Of a DNA stretch of 64,000 nucleotides, positions 9,101 through 17,741 are shown piece by piece. The notes beneath the pieces were generated by a model. The model was not told where the DNA came from. It did no database searches and saw nothing but the letters and a program-made list of their open reading frames with translations. Origin of the DNA: Bacteroidota bacterium (GTDB lineage Bacteria; Bacteroidota; Bacteroidia; B-17B0; Aurantibacillaceae); NCBI GenBank assembly GCA_013697245.1, contig JACCXH010000066.1, positions 1 to 64,000 on the forward strand, written 5' to 3'. The position numbers and the translations under genes are program-made. Position 1 is the stretch's first letter; the number at the start of each line of letters is the position of its first letter.

Positions 9101-9398
9101 CAATAAGATCACCTTGCAATTGTTTTATGCAGGTAATTTCGGAACTGGAAAGCGAATTTTGATTGGTAGGATCGTTCTTAAAAATAGTAAAATTATGCCC
9201 GTCGTACTTGTTTAAACCATCCTGAGTTCCAAACCACATAAAACCTTTATCATCCTGAATAATGGAGGTAACATAATTAGTGCTTAACCCCTCTTCGTTG
9301 GTAATGTGTTTAAACCGTAATTGCTGCGAATAAGAATTGACAGCAATTATAAAGGCAAATAGAAAAAATATATATTTAAAGTGCTTCAAAATAAACAA
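6174..9398 (-). CDS. Beta-propeller (reg_prop/Y_Y_Y) sensor fused to a PP2C/SpoIIE-type serine phosphatase, SiaA-like
   Basis: The 1074-residue protein has a signal peptide ending near SYSQ, about fourteen periplasmic propeller blades (residues 30-680; motifs such as DDKGFMWFGTQDGLNKYDG and GNIWVATSAGLSKL), a Y_Y_Y domain near 700-770 (YKLEGYDNDWS), one membrane helix near 780, a coiled coil (ENKVAERTRELEEKNNDITS), and a cytoplasmic PP2C phosphatase. Metal-binding aspartates look intact: VSGDFYWF, VVDCTGHGVPGAFMS, NDGMDVSLI, TSDGYADQF and VDDVLVVGI. The start is TTG, because a stop precedes it and no ATG lies near. Known relatives dephosphorylate anti-anti-sigma-like proteins. The SiaB/SiaC-like genes downstream suggest that SiaC is the substrate. 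Confidence 0.9.
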   Translation of the reverse strand: MFILKHFKYIFFLFAFIIAVNSYSQQLRFKHITNEEGLSTNYVTSIIQDDKGFMWFGTQDGLNKYDGHNFTIFKNDPTNQNSLSSSEITCIKQLQGDLIAVGTRDGLNFFNPITLKFTRLNTVKETNIKINAIVAFDKDIILLGSDDGLFSVNISTKAIKKYNFPIEGQVVITCIKEVNHKFFLGTKEKGLWIFAGNKLERVNFTNPNLIDYKPIDLESINCLQEYAGKIYLGTQKTGIFKIDSEVYELEDRILFTDKPYNNLNNINHFVISGNRLYAATNYGFVIYNLLNGKIINNENKESSNPFRINDNLIKTVFLDNQGNSWLGSQLGGVNVSFFRSVKFPDFEDDKQHQFKNLYAFYETKNKDRIIGGENLFVFMDKNGQLSDYSDILEDNSVLSIYEENENTYWLGTWGIGLLRFDKATKTVKTIIDTKTGGTILCLKNDGKGNLFVGTFGDGLFRVNLKTHETAHYGVKEGLPNLNINTIFSDSKGGAWLGTYDGGLLKLKKFPLGDKISIETIYKNEGKAENIATNIVFGVNEDKNGNIWVATSAGLSKLLPNKNFYNFYEKDGLPNTYLYSILKDSVNNFWMSSNYGLIKFDPLQKESDITFKSYGIKDGLLNTEYNVGAAFVSPSGTMYFGGSKGYNIFRPTFIKDNLNSPSSFIIGYKRGGKDVAVDSFIAYKKYLKLSWRENYFQFELAALDYTDPAKNKFKYKLEGYDNDWSAPTNVRYVSYTELPGGEYKFLVKSTNNDGVWNEIPFEISIEVVPPFWKTKIFYFFLIIFSGGGIYAFTQYRTKAIKKENKILENKVAERTRELEEKNNDITSSITYAKRIQEAILPSKEQIFKKLPRAFILYQPKDIVSGDFYWFAEKNGIKILAVVDCTGHGVPGAFMSMIGHNLLHQIVSEKGVTDPADILNHLHKGVQEALRQGQNEINTNDGMDVSLITVNDATKEIKWAGANRPLITIDSTGDFLKYDGNKFPVGGAQLDINRMFTTQVIKLKNPAMAYLTSDGYADQFGGERGKKYMVKRFHDLLCTIHLHSPEDQKKELMLSFNQWRQNHEQVDDVLVVGIGI

Positions 9399-9431
9399 CT
9401 AATATAATTATAATTTATACATTTCAACAAG

Positions 9432-9439
9432 TATATTTA
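9432..9439 (+). promoter_or_regulatory. Candidate -7 element of asnB, 8 bases from the ATG
   Basis: TATATTTA differs in the last base from TAnnTTTG and ends 8 bases before the asnB ATG, implying a leader of only a few bases. On the opposite strand TATACTTG (9428-9435) overlaps it and could serve the divergent phosphatase gene. Confidence 0.45.
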
Positions 9440-9447
9440 CAAACAAA

Positions 9448-11292
9448 ATGTGCGGCATTGCGGGTATATTATATTTTGACGAAAAACCGTTGAAAAAGTT
9501 TAACGATCAAAAAATTCTAGATCTGTTAAAACACCGCGGGCCGGATAACCGGGCTTTTAAAGAATATAAAAAATGTATTCTTTTCCATTCACGATTACAG
9601 ATATTGGACACCAGCGGCACCAGTAACCAGCCATTTTGTGATGACGAAAGTGAAAATTGCCTGGTTTTTAATGGTGAAATCTTTAACTATAAAGAATTTC
9701 AAAAAAAACAAAGTAATTTAAAAACAACCGGGGATGTTGAAGTATTATTTAACCTTCTTAAAACCGAAAAAGAGAATTGCCTGAATAAATTAAATGGTTT
9801 TTTTGCGTTTGCATTTTATAATGCAGAAACAAATTCGTTATTGCTTGCAAAAGACAGGTTAGGCATAAAACCACTTTACTATTATAAAGATGAAGAAAAA
9901 ATTGCTTTTGCCTCGGAACTTAAGCCATTGTTGGAGCTAACCGGCAAACAAGAATTAAATTTAACCCAACTAAACACCTATTTTGGGTTAAATTATTGCG
10001 CCGGACCAGAGACCATTTTTAAGAATATTTATAGATTATTGCCGGGGCAGTATATTCAAGTTCAAAATAAAACAGTTACAGTAAAAAATTGGTATGTTGT
10101 GCCAAAAAAACAAGCCAGCCAAAATTTTACCCAACTTTTAGAAGAGGCGGTGAAACTGCGGCTGCATGCAGATGTGCCGGTTGGCACATTTTTAAGCGGA
10201 GGAATTGATTCTTCAATTATTTCGGCGCTTGCAAAAAAGAATAAAGCAGATCTCAACACTTTTAGTATTGGTTTTACCGATGAAGATTATTTTGACGAAA
10301 CCAATTATGCAGAGTTAGTGGCCAAACATATTAACTCAAACCATCATACTTTTAAATTATCCGAAACCGACTTTTTAAATAACATTCATGATTTTTTGAA
10401 TTGCATTGATGAGCCTTTTGCCGATTCATCGGCCTTTAACTTTTATATGCTTTCAAAATTTACAAAAGATCATGTAAAGGTTGCATTAAGTGGCGATGGC
10501 GCAGACGAGTTGTTTAAGGGTTATAATAAGCACAAAGCCCTTTTAATGAGTAATAGCAGTCTTAATAGATTACTTGCAGGAATGGGTTCGCCATTGCTGG
10601 CGCTTAATAAAAGCTCAAGGCAAGGCGCATTGGCTAATAAAACACGGCAATTAAAAAAATTCAGCGAACTTGTAAAATTAAATCCTACCGAGAAACAAAA
10701 ATTTTTGGCCTCTATTTCTTCGCAAACAGAAATTGATAAATTATTAAAACAAAAAGTAAACCCTGCTTATTTTGATTCTTTATTTAAAACTAACAGCGTT
10801 TATTCGAATTTTGAGCTGGAAGATGTTTTTGACCTGCAAACGGTTTTAGCGGATGATATGCTTGTAAAAGCCGACCGCTTTAGTATGCAGCAGGGTATTG
10901 AAATAAGAAATCCGTTTTTGGATTACCGGGTTGTTGAGTATGCGTTGAACCTTAATAACAAAGAAAAAATAAATAAAAGCGCACAAAAGATCATACTTAA
11001 AAAAGACTTTGCCTATTTATTACCAAAACAAATTTTTGAAAGAAGTAAAAAAGGTTTTGAATTACCCTTGCACAAATGGTTAAGTGGAAAGTTCAGTAAA
11101 GAATTTGAGACCAAATTGTTGAATAAAGAAAAGATTGAATCGGAAGGTTATCTGAACTATAATTACATTGCAGAGCTTAAAGAACAACTCCATTCTAAAA
11201 GCCCCGACGATAGTGCTGCAAAGCTTTGGGCCATTATTATTTTTGAAAGTTGGTTAACGAATTTTAAAGATTATATAAAACCAAATGCCTAA
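9448..11292 (+). CDS. asnB: Asparagine synthetase, glutamine-hydrolysing
   Basis: A 614-residue two-domain enzyme. After Met removal Cys2 (MCGIAGILYF) is the nucleophile of the class II glutaminase domain, which continues with KHRGPDNRAF and VFNGEIFNYKEF and ends near residue 190. The synthetase domain has the ATP PP-loop SGGIDSS from residue 250 and the SGDGADELFKGY segment near 350. It makes asparagine from aspartate, ATP and glutamine. The glycosyltransferase gene begins 8 bases before its stop. AsnB-like enzymes are also found in polysaccharide loci, where they amidate sugars; the pairing with a glycosyltransferase leaves this possible. Confidence 0.93.
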   Translation: MCGIAGILYFDEKPLKKFNDQKILDLLKHRGPDNRAFKEYKKCILFHSRLQILDTSGTSNQPFCDDESENCLVFNGEIFNYKEFQKKQSNLKTTGDVEVLFNLLKTEKENCLNKLNGFFAFAFYNAETNSLLLAKDRLGIKPLYYYKDEEKIAFASELKPLLELTGKQELNLTQLNTYFGLNYCAGPETIFKNIYRLLPGQYIQVQNKTVTVKNWYVVPKKQASQNFTQLLEEAVKLRLHADVPVGTFLSGGIDSSIISALAKKNKADLNTFSIGFTDEDYFDETNYAELVAKHINSNHHTFKLSETDFLNNIHDFLNCIDEPFADSSAFNFYMLSKFTKDHVKVALSGDGADELFKGYNKHKALLMSNSSLNRLLAGMGSPLLALNKSSRQGALANKTRQLKKFSELVKLNPTEKQKFLASISSQTEIDKLLKQKVNPAYFDSLFKTNSVYSNFELEDVFDLQTVLADDMLVKADRFSMQQGIEIRNPFLDYRVVEYALNLNNKEKINKSAQKIILKKDFAYLLPKQIFERSKKGFELPLHKWLSGKFSKEFETKLLNKEKIESEGYLNYNYIAELKEQLHSKSPDDSAAKLWAIIIFESWLTNFKDYIKPNA

Positions 11293-12463
11293 AGTATTAC
11301 GTATCATAAACCGTTTTAACTTGGGAGGTATAACTTACAACGTATCGTACCTAAGTAAATATTTACCGGCAGAGTACGAAACGCTTTTAATTGGCGGGCC
11401 CGAAGAAGAGGGAGAAGAAAGCTCGTTATTTATTCCCGAATCTTTAGACTTAAAGCCAATTATTATTAACGAACTTAAGCGAAGTATTAATCCTTTAAAT
11501 GATTATTATGCGTACAAAAAAATAAAAAAAATAATTAAAGAATTTAAACCCGATATTGTACATACGCATGCCAGCAAAGCCGGAGCAATTGGGCGTTTGG
11601 CTGCTTTTAGCTGTAAGGTTCCGGTGGTTGTTCACACCTTTCATGGACATGTTTTTAAAGGTTATTTTTCAGGTTTAAAAACAACCATCTTTAAAACGAT
11701 CGAGCGTTATCTCTCAAAAAAAAGCAGCGCTATAGTTGCCATTAGCGAGATCCAAAAAAAAGAACTAACAAAAGAGTACAAGGTTTGCGCTCCGGAAAAA
11801 ACAAAAGTTATAAAACTTGGGTTTGATCTTAAAAAATTTTCCATAAACAAAGAAGAAAAACGCAAACAGTTTCGCGAAAAATATTTAATAAAGGAAACCG
11901 AGCTCGCCGTAGGTATTATTGGTAGATTGGCGCCTATAAAAAATCATTATTTATTTATTGAAGCGATTGAACATCTTGCGAAAAATTCAAACATAAAAAT
12001 AAAAGCAATTATTATTGGTGATGGCGAAACAAAGAACGATCTGATTAATTTTATTAAAAATAAAGGCCTTATCTACTCTACTTCAGCTGACTCAAATGCT
12101 CTTTTTACGTTTACAAGCTGGATAAAAGAAATTGATATTGCTTTGGCCGGACTTGATCTTGTTTGTTTAACTTCAATGAACGAAGGTACGCCGGTAAGTT
12201 TAATCGAGGCGCAGGCAGCCGGAAAATTTATTGTTACCACAAATGTTGGAGGCATTCAAGACATTCTTAATCCCGCTTGTGGTCTACTTTCTGAAGCAGA
12301 TGATAAAGATGCCTACAAAAAAAATCTATTACATGCGGTCACCAATTTTTCTGAAATCTCTAAGAATGCTAATTCTGCCAGTAAAGAAATTATAAATGAA
12401 TTTAGTTATACACGTTTGTGTAGAGAGATGGATGAGTTGTATAAAAAATTATTGAAGACTTAA
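11285..12463 (+). CDS. Glycosyltransferase family 4 (GT-B fold)
   Basis: A 392-residue protein without membrane segments. The N-terminal acceptor domain opens with a glycine-rich turn (INRFNLGGITYNVSYLSKY) and contains IVHTHASKAGAIGRLAA and TFHGHVFKGYFSG. The C-terminal nucleotide-sugar domain has VGIIGRLAPIKNHYLFIEAI and the family signature EGTPVSLIEAQAAGK near residue 300, where the Glu contacts the donor ribose. It overlaps asnB by 8 bases, so the two are translationally coupled. The sugar and acceptor cannot be told; an envelope polysaccharide or lipid is likely. Confidence 0.88.
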   Translation: MPKVLRIINRFNLGGITYNVSYLSKYLPAEYETLLIGGPEEEGEESSLFIPESLDLKPIIINELKRSINPLNDYYAYKKIKKIIKEFKPDIVHTHASKAGAIGRLAAFSCKVPVVVHTFHGHVFKGYFSGLKTTIFKTIERYLSKKSSAIVAISEIQKKELTKEYKVCAPEKTKVIKLGFDLKKFSINKEEKRKQFREKYLIKETELAVGIIGRLAPIKNHYLFIEAIEHLAKNSNIKIKAIIIGDGETKNDLINFIKNKGLIYSTSADSNALFTFTSWIKEIDIALAGLDLVCLTSMNEGTPVSLIEAQAAGKFIVTTNVGGIQDILNPACGLLSEADDKDAYKKNLLHAVTNFSEISKNANSASKEIINEFSYTRLCREMDELYKKLLKT

Positions 12464-12549
12464 CCACAAAGAATACTAAGAATTTAACCAAAATCACAAA
12501 GAAAAAAACATGGTATACTTTGAACCTTCTTTGTGTTCTTTGTGGTTAA
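12460..12549. repeat. Long palindromic spacer between convergent genes (CACAAAG type)
   Basis: TTAACCACAAAGAA (12460-12473) is perfectly complementary to TTCTTTGTGGTTAA (12536-12549). Within the arms, CACAAAGAA occurs twice and its complement TTCTTTGTG twice, giving a long cruciform-like structure that fills the whole spacer between the glycosyltransferase and prfC stops. It may act as a two-way terminator or be a dispersed repeat. Confidence 0.8.
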
Positions 12550-12550
12550 A

Positions 12551-14131
12551 CTAAAACTCACTCTTTAAATGAAATTTAATATCCGGAAATTTTTCCTGGG
12601 CCATTTGTAATAACCAGGCGCTCTCGGCTAAAAATACAGGCCTGCCTTCTTTATCCAAAGCAATGTGTGCATTTCTATCCTGCATAAAAGCATCCAGTTT
12701 TTTCTTATCGTCAGCGCTTATCCATAAAGCCTTAAATAAATTTATCTGGTCAAAAGTGGCGCTTGCATTGTATTCTGATTTTAAGCGGTGTTGTATTACT
12801 TCAAACTGTAAGGCCCCAACAGTACCAATTACTTTTCTACCATCGATTTTTCTGGTAAACAATTGTGCTACTCCCTCGTCCGTTAATTGTTCTAAACCTT
12901 TCTGTAATTGTTTGGTCTTCATTGGATCTGTGTTGGTAACATATCTAAACAATTCTGGCGAGAAACTTGGAATACCTTTAAATTGAAAGTTAGCGCCTTC
13001 GGTCAACGTATCGCCGATCTTAAAATTACCGGCATCGTATAAGCCCACCACATCACCCGGAAAAGCCTCGTCAATTACCGACTTTTGCTGCGCCATAAAA
13101 GCGGTAGGGTTGCTAAAACGTAATTCTTTGTTCTCGCGCACGTGATGATAATATTTATTTCTTTCAAAAGTACCCGAGCAGATCCTTAAAAACGCAATTC
13201 TATCCCGGTGTTTAGGATCAAGGTTAGCATGAATTTTAAATACAAAACCACTGAATTTTTTATCATCGGGTTTTACAATACCGTTATCCGTATCGCGCTC
13301 TTTTGGTCCGGGAGCTATCTCTACAAAACAATCCAGCAATTCGTTAATACCAAAATTATTTACAGCACTTCCAAAAAATACCGGGCTTAAGATCCCATCT
13401 AAATATTTTTGAGTATCCAATGTATCATACACACCATCTATCAAGTCAACATCTGCGCGTAATTGCTCTGCAAAATCAACACCTACTCTACTATCTATCT
13501 CTTTATCGTTAATGTCTTTTATCTTCAATCTTTCCTCAACCGTTGTTTTGCTATCGCCCGTAAAAAGATTCAACGATTTTTCGGTTAAATTATAAACGCC
13601 TTTAAACGATTTACCAATACCAATTGGCCAGGTTAGCGGGCGTACTTTAATTTTTAATTCTTTCTCTATCTCATCCAAAAGATCAAAAGGGTTTTGCCCT
13701 TCGCGATCCATTTTATTTATAAAAACTATTACGGGAGTATTGCGCATACGACAAACCTCAAGCAACTTGCGGGTTTGGGGCTCAACACCCTTTACACAAT
13801 CAATTACCATGATAACACTATCTACAGCACTAAGTGTGCGATACGTATCTTCCGCAAAGTCTTCGTGGCCGGGTGTATCTAAAATATTTACTTTATAATT
13901 CTTATAATCAAAAGCCATAACCGATGTAGATACCGAGATCCCACGTTGTTTCTCAATTTCCATAAAATCGGACGTGGTGGATTTTTTGATCTTGTTGGAT
14001 TTAACAGCGCCGGCAGTTTGAATAGCCCCTCCAAATAACAAAAGTTTTTCTGTTAAGGTGGTCTTACCTGCATCCGGATGAGCTATGATGGCAAAAGTTC
14101 TGCGCCTGTTTATTTCCTCTGTAACGGTCAT
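12551..14131 (-). CDS. prfC: Peptide chain release factor 3 (RF3)
   Basis: A 526-residue translational GTPase that removes RF1/RF2 from the ribosome after termination. The G1 loop ([15 protein letters not shown]), the switch region ([11 protein letters not shown]), G3 ([14 protein letters not shown]) and G4 ([12 protein letters not shown]) are in order in the first 150 residues. The phrase [11 protein letters not shown] is typical of RF3. The rest covers the beta-barrel domain and C-terminal domain III. Full length. It stands alone and is transcribed toward the glycosyltransferase; a TATATTTG element lies 18 bases upstream of its ATG. Confidence 0.96.
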   Translation of the reverse strand: MTVTEEINRRRTFAIIAHPDAGKTTLTEKLLLFGGAIQTAGAVKSNKIKKSTTSDFMEIEKQRGISVSTSVMAFDYKNYKVNILDTPGHEDFAEDTYRTLSAVDSVIMVIDCVKGVEPQTRKLLEVCRMRNTPVIVFINKMDREGQNPFDLLDEIEKELKIKVRPLTWPIGIGKSFKGVYNLTEKSLNLFTGDSKTTVEERLKIKDINDKEIDSRVGVDFAEQLRADVDLIDGVYDTLDTQKYLDGILSPVFFGSAVNNFGINELLDCFVEIAPGPKERDTDNGIVKPDDKKFSGFVFKIHANLDPKHRDRIAFLRICSGTFERNKYYHHVRENKELRFSNPTAFMAQQKSVIDEAFPGDVVGLYDAGNFKIGDTLTEGANFQFKGIPSFSPELFRYVTNTDPMKTKQLQKGLEQLTDEGVAQLFTRKIDGRKVIGTVGALQFEVIQHRLKSEYNASATFDQINLFKALWISADDKKKLDAFMQDRNAHIALDKEGRPVFLAESAWLLQMAQEKFPDIKFHLKSEF

Positions 14132-14149
14132 TTGTAATTAATGAGGGCG

Positions 14150-14157
14150 CAAATATA
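14150..14157 (-). promoter_or_regulatory. Candidate -7 element for prfC
   Basis: The minus strand reads TATATTTG followed by CG, ending 18 bases before the prfC ATG; it matches the TAnnTTTG consensus. Confidence 0.55.
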
Positions 14158-14286
14158 AAAATTTAACGCTTAACGACTGAAAAAGAAATCATCAACTAAA
14201 ACGATTTTCCAGGCTTATTAACCTTATAGCGTTTAAAAGTCGTCTTTCATTTAACCTTTTGGATAAGTGTTTATAAATTATAATTA

Positions 14287-14294
14287 TATCTTTG
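14287..14294 (+). promoter_or_regulatory. Candidate -7 element for the PorE-like gene
   Basis: TATCTTTG, an exact TAnnTTTG match, ends 18 bases before the ATG at 14313. Confidence 0.55.
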
Positions 14295-14312
14295 TTGCAA
14301 TTAAATTAAAAA

Positions 14313-16940
14313 ATGAGAAAAATATTTACGCTAGTATTAATTAGTTCAGCTTTATTTGTTAATTCACAAATTAAGTCTGGTGGATCGTATAAAGATTATT
14401 TTCAGGAGGGTTCTTACCTTTTATTAGAAGATAATTATATTCTTGCTCAGGAAAATTTTGAGGCAGCTTATGCGATCGACTCTACAAGTGCCAATGTAAA
14501 TTATATGCTTGGCATATGTTATTTACACTCAGCGCTTCAAAAACCAAAAGCAGAATATTTTTTAGCCAATGCGGTGAAAAACGTTTCACGTACTTATAAA
14601 ACCGATGATGCCAGCGAAAAAGCCTCTGCACCGCTTGCTCATTTATTTTATGGCGAGGCTCTACACATCAACTATAAATTTGATGAAGCCATAAAACAAT
14701 ACGATGAGTTTAAGAAATTTGTTAGTGCAAAGGATAAAGAATGGACGAAATTAGTGGTAAGACACAAAGAAACTGCTAATTATGCTAAAGAACTAGTTGC
14801 AATTCCAATGAACGTACAGATTACCAATTTAGGGGATAGCGTTAACAGCCAGTATCCTGATTATAGCCCGGTGCTAAGTGCTGATGAGCGTACGTTGATC
14901 TTCACAACCCGTCGCCCAAACACAACAGGTGGTTTTAAAGAAGTTAATGGTTTATATAACGAAGATGTTGTGGTTTGTTATAAAGATGATAATGGTAAAT
15001 GGACCGCTCCTCAATCGATCTCTCCAAACATTAATACCAGCGCTATGGAAGCTGTTATTAATTTAAGTCCGGATGGCCAAACATTAATTATTTATAAAGA
15101 TGGCGGCGAAGGAATGGCCGGAAATATTTATTACAGTACTTATGATGGTAAAGACTGGACCACTTTAAAAGAGTTTGGATCGGATGTTAACAGTAAATAT
15201 CAGGAGTCGCATGCTTGTTTAAGTGCTGATGGTAATGTTCTGTTCTTTGTATCAGACAGGCCTGGTGGTATTGGCGGAAAAGACATTTACCGTTGTATTA
15301 AATTGCCAAATGGCATTTGGAGCAAAGCTTTAAACATGGGCCCAACCATTAATACAGAGTATGACGAAGACGGCGCTTTTATTCATCCGGACGGTGTTAC
15401 GTTCTTCTTTTCATCTAACGGACACAAATCAATGGGTGGTTATGATATTTTCTTTGCAAGTTTAAACAGCGAGAATAAATTTTCGGAAGTTACCAATTTA
15501 GGTTTTCCAATTAATACAACCGATGATGATGTGTTCTTTGTTACCTCACCGGATGGAAAAAGAAGTTATTTATCATCCGGTAAAGATGGAGGTTATGGTG
15601 AGAAGGATATTTACATGGTTTCAATTCCCGGTGCAAAAGAAAAGCCTTTGGCTTTATTTAAAGGCCAGATCGTTCCCGCAGAAGGAGAAAAATTACCGGA
15701 AGACATTATTATTATTGTAAAAGATAAACAAACCGGCGAGATAGTTGGTTCTTACCGTCCAAAATTAATTAACGGAACCTTCTCAACCATTTTACCCCCA
15801 GGCAAAGAATATAATTTTTCTTATCAGGCGCCTGCCGGCGAAGAGTTTTATAACGAAGACGTATTTGTAACGGGCGATCTGACATACCAGGAAATTGCGA
15901 GGGAAGTTAATTTAGAGCCGGTTAAATTATTAGGTAAAATTTCTGCCAAGAAAAAATCTATTACTTTAATGCCGGTTGTTTTGGATAATCCAAAAAGCAA
16001 AACACCTGTTATTGGCGCTAAAATAACCTTGCAGGAAAAAGGCAGCGATACACAAATAATCGACGCAAATGCACAAGGAAAATTTGACGGTGTTAATTTA
16101 AAACCTGAAAAAAAATACACCATTTTTGCTGAAGTTAACGGTAAAAAATCCGCAATAGCTGATATAAGTACTGTAGGTGTAAAATCGGGCAAGGTGGTTA
16201 ACCAGATACTTTATGTAGATGGCGGTAAAGTTATAACTGCTGCTGCAAAAGATGTAACATTAGACCTGGCTGTAAAAAATTCTAAAACTAAAAAGCCAAT
16301 TGCCAATGCTGCAGTTACTTTAACAGATGCTGATGGCGGAAAAATTGAAGCAACCACCAACGAAAAAGGAATTGCTAATGTGCCATTAAGTGCAGGTACA
16401 AAATATAAATTAATAGCTGTGAGTGATGCTTCAACATCTGAAGAAATAACCTTTACAACGCCTGCGGCAAAATCTAAAAAGAGCTTTAATAAGACCATTT
16501 TAATTAACCAGTCTGCTGTTGCAAGCAATAATACTAACAACAACACGCATACAAACACAAATGCAACGTCGGATCTTCCGCCAAGCGAATACGAATTTTA
16601 TTTTACTTATAACCAAAAGAAAATAAATGACGCCGATGCAGTATGGACCAACTTTATTGATAAAGTAGTTGAACTAAGCAAACAAAAAACGGTTACCGTA
16701 CGCATTAGCTCCAGCGCATCGCGTGTGCCTTGCAGGAACGGCAATAAACGTTTAGCCTCTGCCCGTGCCAAGAAACTACAAAGCCTTATTAAAGAGGCTC
16801 TAGAAGCAAAAGGCGGTAATGTTGCTAAAATTAAATTCTCAAAAAAATCTAAAGTTGGCGGACCAAAATACCGTGGCGATTTTAACATTGGCCGTAAAAA
16901 ATACGAGAAATTCCAATACGTGAAGGCTAAGGCGAGTTAA
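14313..16940 (+). CDS. PorE-like envelope protein: TPR, PD40 propeller, carboxypeptidase-regulatory-like and OmpA-like domains
   Basis: The 875-residue protein has a signal peptide (residues 1-18), TPR repeats at 30-150 (YLLLEDNYILAQENFEAAYA), a PD40 beta-propeller at 170-440 (YPDYSPVLSADERTLIFTTR, ACLSADGNVLFFVSDR, AFIHPDGVTFFFSSNG), Ig/CarboxypepD-like folds at 450-700, and a C-terminal OmpA-like part (residues 750-875). This domain order matches PorE, a T9SS component that ties the machine to peptidoglycan in Porphyromonas. The OmpA-like end is divergent: the Arg of the usual RAxxV helix is present (SARAKKLQSLI), but the usual Asp before it seems replaced (SSSASRVPC). Role in T9SS is inferred from architecture. 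A terminator follows. Confidence 0.8.
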   Translation: MRKIFTLVLISSALFVNSQIKSGGSYKDYFQEGSYLLLEDNYILAQENFEAAYAIDSTSANVNYMLGICYLHSALQKPKAEYFLANAVKNVSRTYKTDDASEKASAPLAHLFYGEALHINYKFDEAIKQYDEFKKFVSAKDKEWTKLVVRHKETANYAKELVAIPMNVQITNLGDSVNSQYPDYSPVLSADERTLIFTTRRPNTTGGFKEVNGLYNEDVVVCYKDDNGKWTAPQSISPNINTSAMEAVINLSPDGQTLIIYKDGGEGMAGNIYYSTYDGKDWTTLKEFGSDVNSKYQESHACLSADGNVLFFVSDRPGGIGGKDIYRCIKLPNGIWSKALNMGPTINTEYDEDGAFIHPDGVTFFFSSNGHKSMGGYDIFFASLNSENKFSEVTNLGFPINTTDDDVFFVTSPDGKRSYLSSGKDGGYGEKDIYMVSIPGAKEKPLALFKGQIVPAEGEKLPEDIIIIVKDKQTGEIVGSYRPKLINGTFSTILPPGKEYNFSYQAPAGEEFYNEDVFVTGDLTYQEIAREVNLEPVKLLGKISAKKKSITLMPVVLDNPKSKTPVIGAKITLQEKGSDTQIIDANAQGKFDGVNLKPEKKYTIFAEVNGKKSAIADISTVGVKSGKVVNQILYVDGGKVITAAAKDVTLDLAVKNSKTKKPIANAAVTLTDADGGKIEATTNEKGIANVPLSAGTKYKLIAVSDASTSEEITFTTPAAKSKKSFNKTILINQSAVASNNTNNNTHTNTNATSDLPPSEYEFYFTYNQKKINDADAVWTNFIDKVVELSKQKTVTVRISSSASRVPCRNGNKRLASARAKKLQSLIKEALEAKGGNVAKIKFSKKSKVGGPKYRGDFNIGRKKYEKFQYVKAKAS

Positions 16941-16958
16941 GCCAATAATATTTAAAAT

Positions 16959-16993
16959 AAACACCGGCAATTAAAGTCGGTGTTTTTGTTTTT
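16959..16993 (+). terminator. Rho-independent terminator after the PorE-like gene
   Basis: AAACACCG (16959-16966) pairs with CGGTGTTT (16978-16985) and runs into TTGTTTTT. It ends the PorE-like transcript just before the methyltransferase promoter. Confidence 0.85.
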
Positions 16994-16995
16994 AG

Positions 16996-17003
16996 TACCT
17001 TTA
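16996..17003 (+). promoter_or_regulatory. Candidate -7 element 4 bases from the methyltransferase ATG
   Basis: TACCTTTA (one mismatch to TAnnTTTG) ends only 4 bases before ATG 17008 and directly follows the terminator, so the mRNA would be leaderless. Confidence 0.45.
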
Positions 17004-17007
17004 CCTC

Positions 17008-17739
17008 ATGAATACTGCCGAGTGGTTTAAAGATTGGTTCAACTCACCTTACTACCATTTATTATATAATAACCGGAATGAGAATGAGGCAGGTTTTTTT
17101 ATTGATAATCTTTGCTCACATTTAAATTTAACGCCACATTCAAAAGTTTGGGACCTTGCCTGCGGAAAAGGCCGACACGCGATTGCACTTAATAAAAAAG
17201 GCTGTCATGTGGTGGGAACAGATCTTTCAAGGAACAGTATTAAGGAAGCTTCAAAATTTAATAATGAAACTTTGGATTTTTATGTGCACGATATGCGGGA
17301 GCCCTTTCGCATAAATTATTTTGATGCCGTATTTAATTTATTTACCAGTTTTGGTTATTTTGAGAACTATAACGATAATTATTCTGTATTTAAGAATGTA
17401 GCAGGATCTTTAAGGCCGGGTGGCGTTTTTGTGATCGATTTTTTTAATGCCCAAAAAGTGATCGATTCCCTTAAACCAAGTTATAACGAACAAAGGGGCG
17501 ATATTACGTTTAAGATCCAAAAAAACATTAGTGGTAAAACCATTATAAAACATATTGACTTTAAAGACCAGGATAAAGATTATTATTTTGAAGAGTCTGT
17601 TTCTTTATTAAAAAAAGAAGATTTTGAGAACTTTGCAAATGCAGCAGGTTTAAAAATAGAAAGTGCTTTTGGTAATTATAAATTGGAACCATTTAACGAA
17701 ACTACTTCAGATAATTTAATTTTAATATTTAAAAAATAA
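17008..17739 (+). CDS. Class I SAM-dependent methyltransferase
   Basis: A 243-residue Rossmann-fold methyltransferase. Motif I is VWDLACGKGRHAIAL near residue 47; the acidic residue after strand 2 is in VVGTDLSRNSIKEA; the post-motif region FDAVFNLFTSFGYF and the GVFVIDFFN strand follow. The substrate is unknown. It is the first gene of a unit with the ZIP transporter and priA (gaps of 2 and -1 bases), which may be only a matter of shared transcription. Confidence 0.85.
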   Translation: MNTAEWFKDWFNSPYYHLLYNNRNENEAGFFIDNLCSHLNLTPHSKVWDLACGKGRHAIALNKKGCHVVGTDLSRNSIKEASKFNNETLDFYVHDMREPFRINYFDAVFNLFTSFGYFENYNDNYSVFKNVAGSLRPGGVFVIDFFNAQKVIDSLKPSYNEQRGDITFKIQKNISGKTIIKHIDFKDQDKDYYFEESVSLLKKEDFENFANAAGLKIESAFGNYKLEPFNETTSDNLILIFKK

Positions 17740-17741
17740 AA

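Noticed and set aside
4207-9398. Search for a SiaD-type diguanylate cyclase beside the Sia-like genes
   Set aside because: No GGDEF-containing frame is found here or elsewhere in the window.
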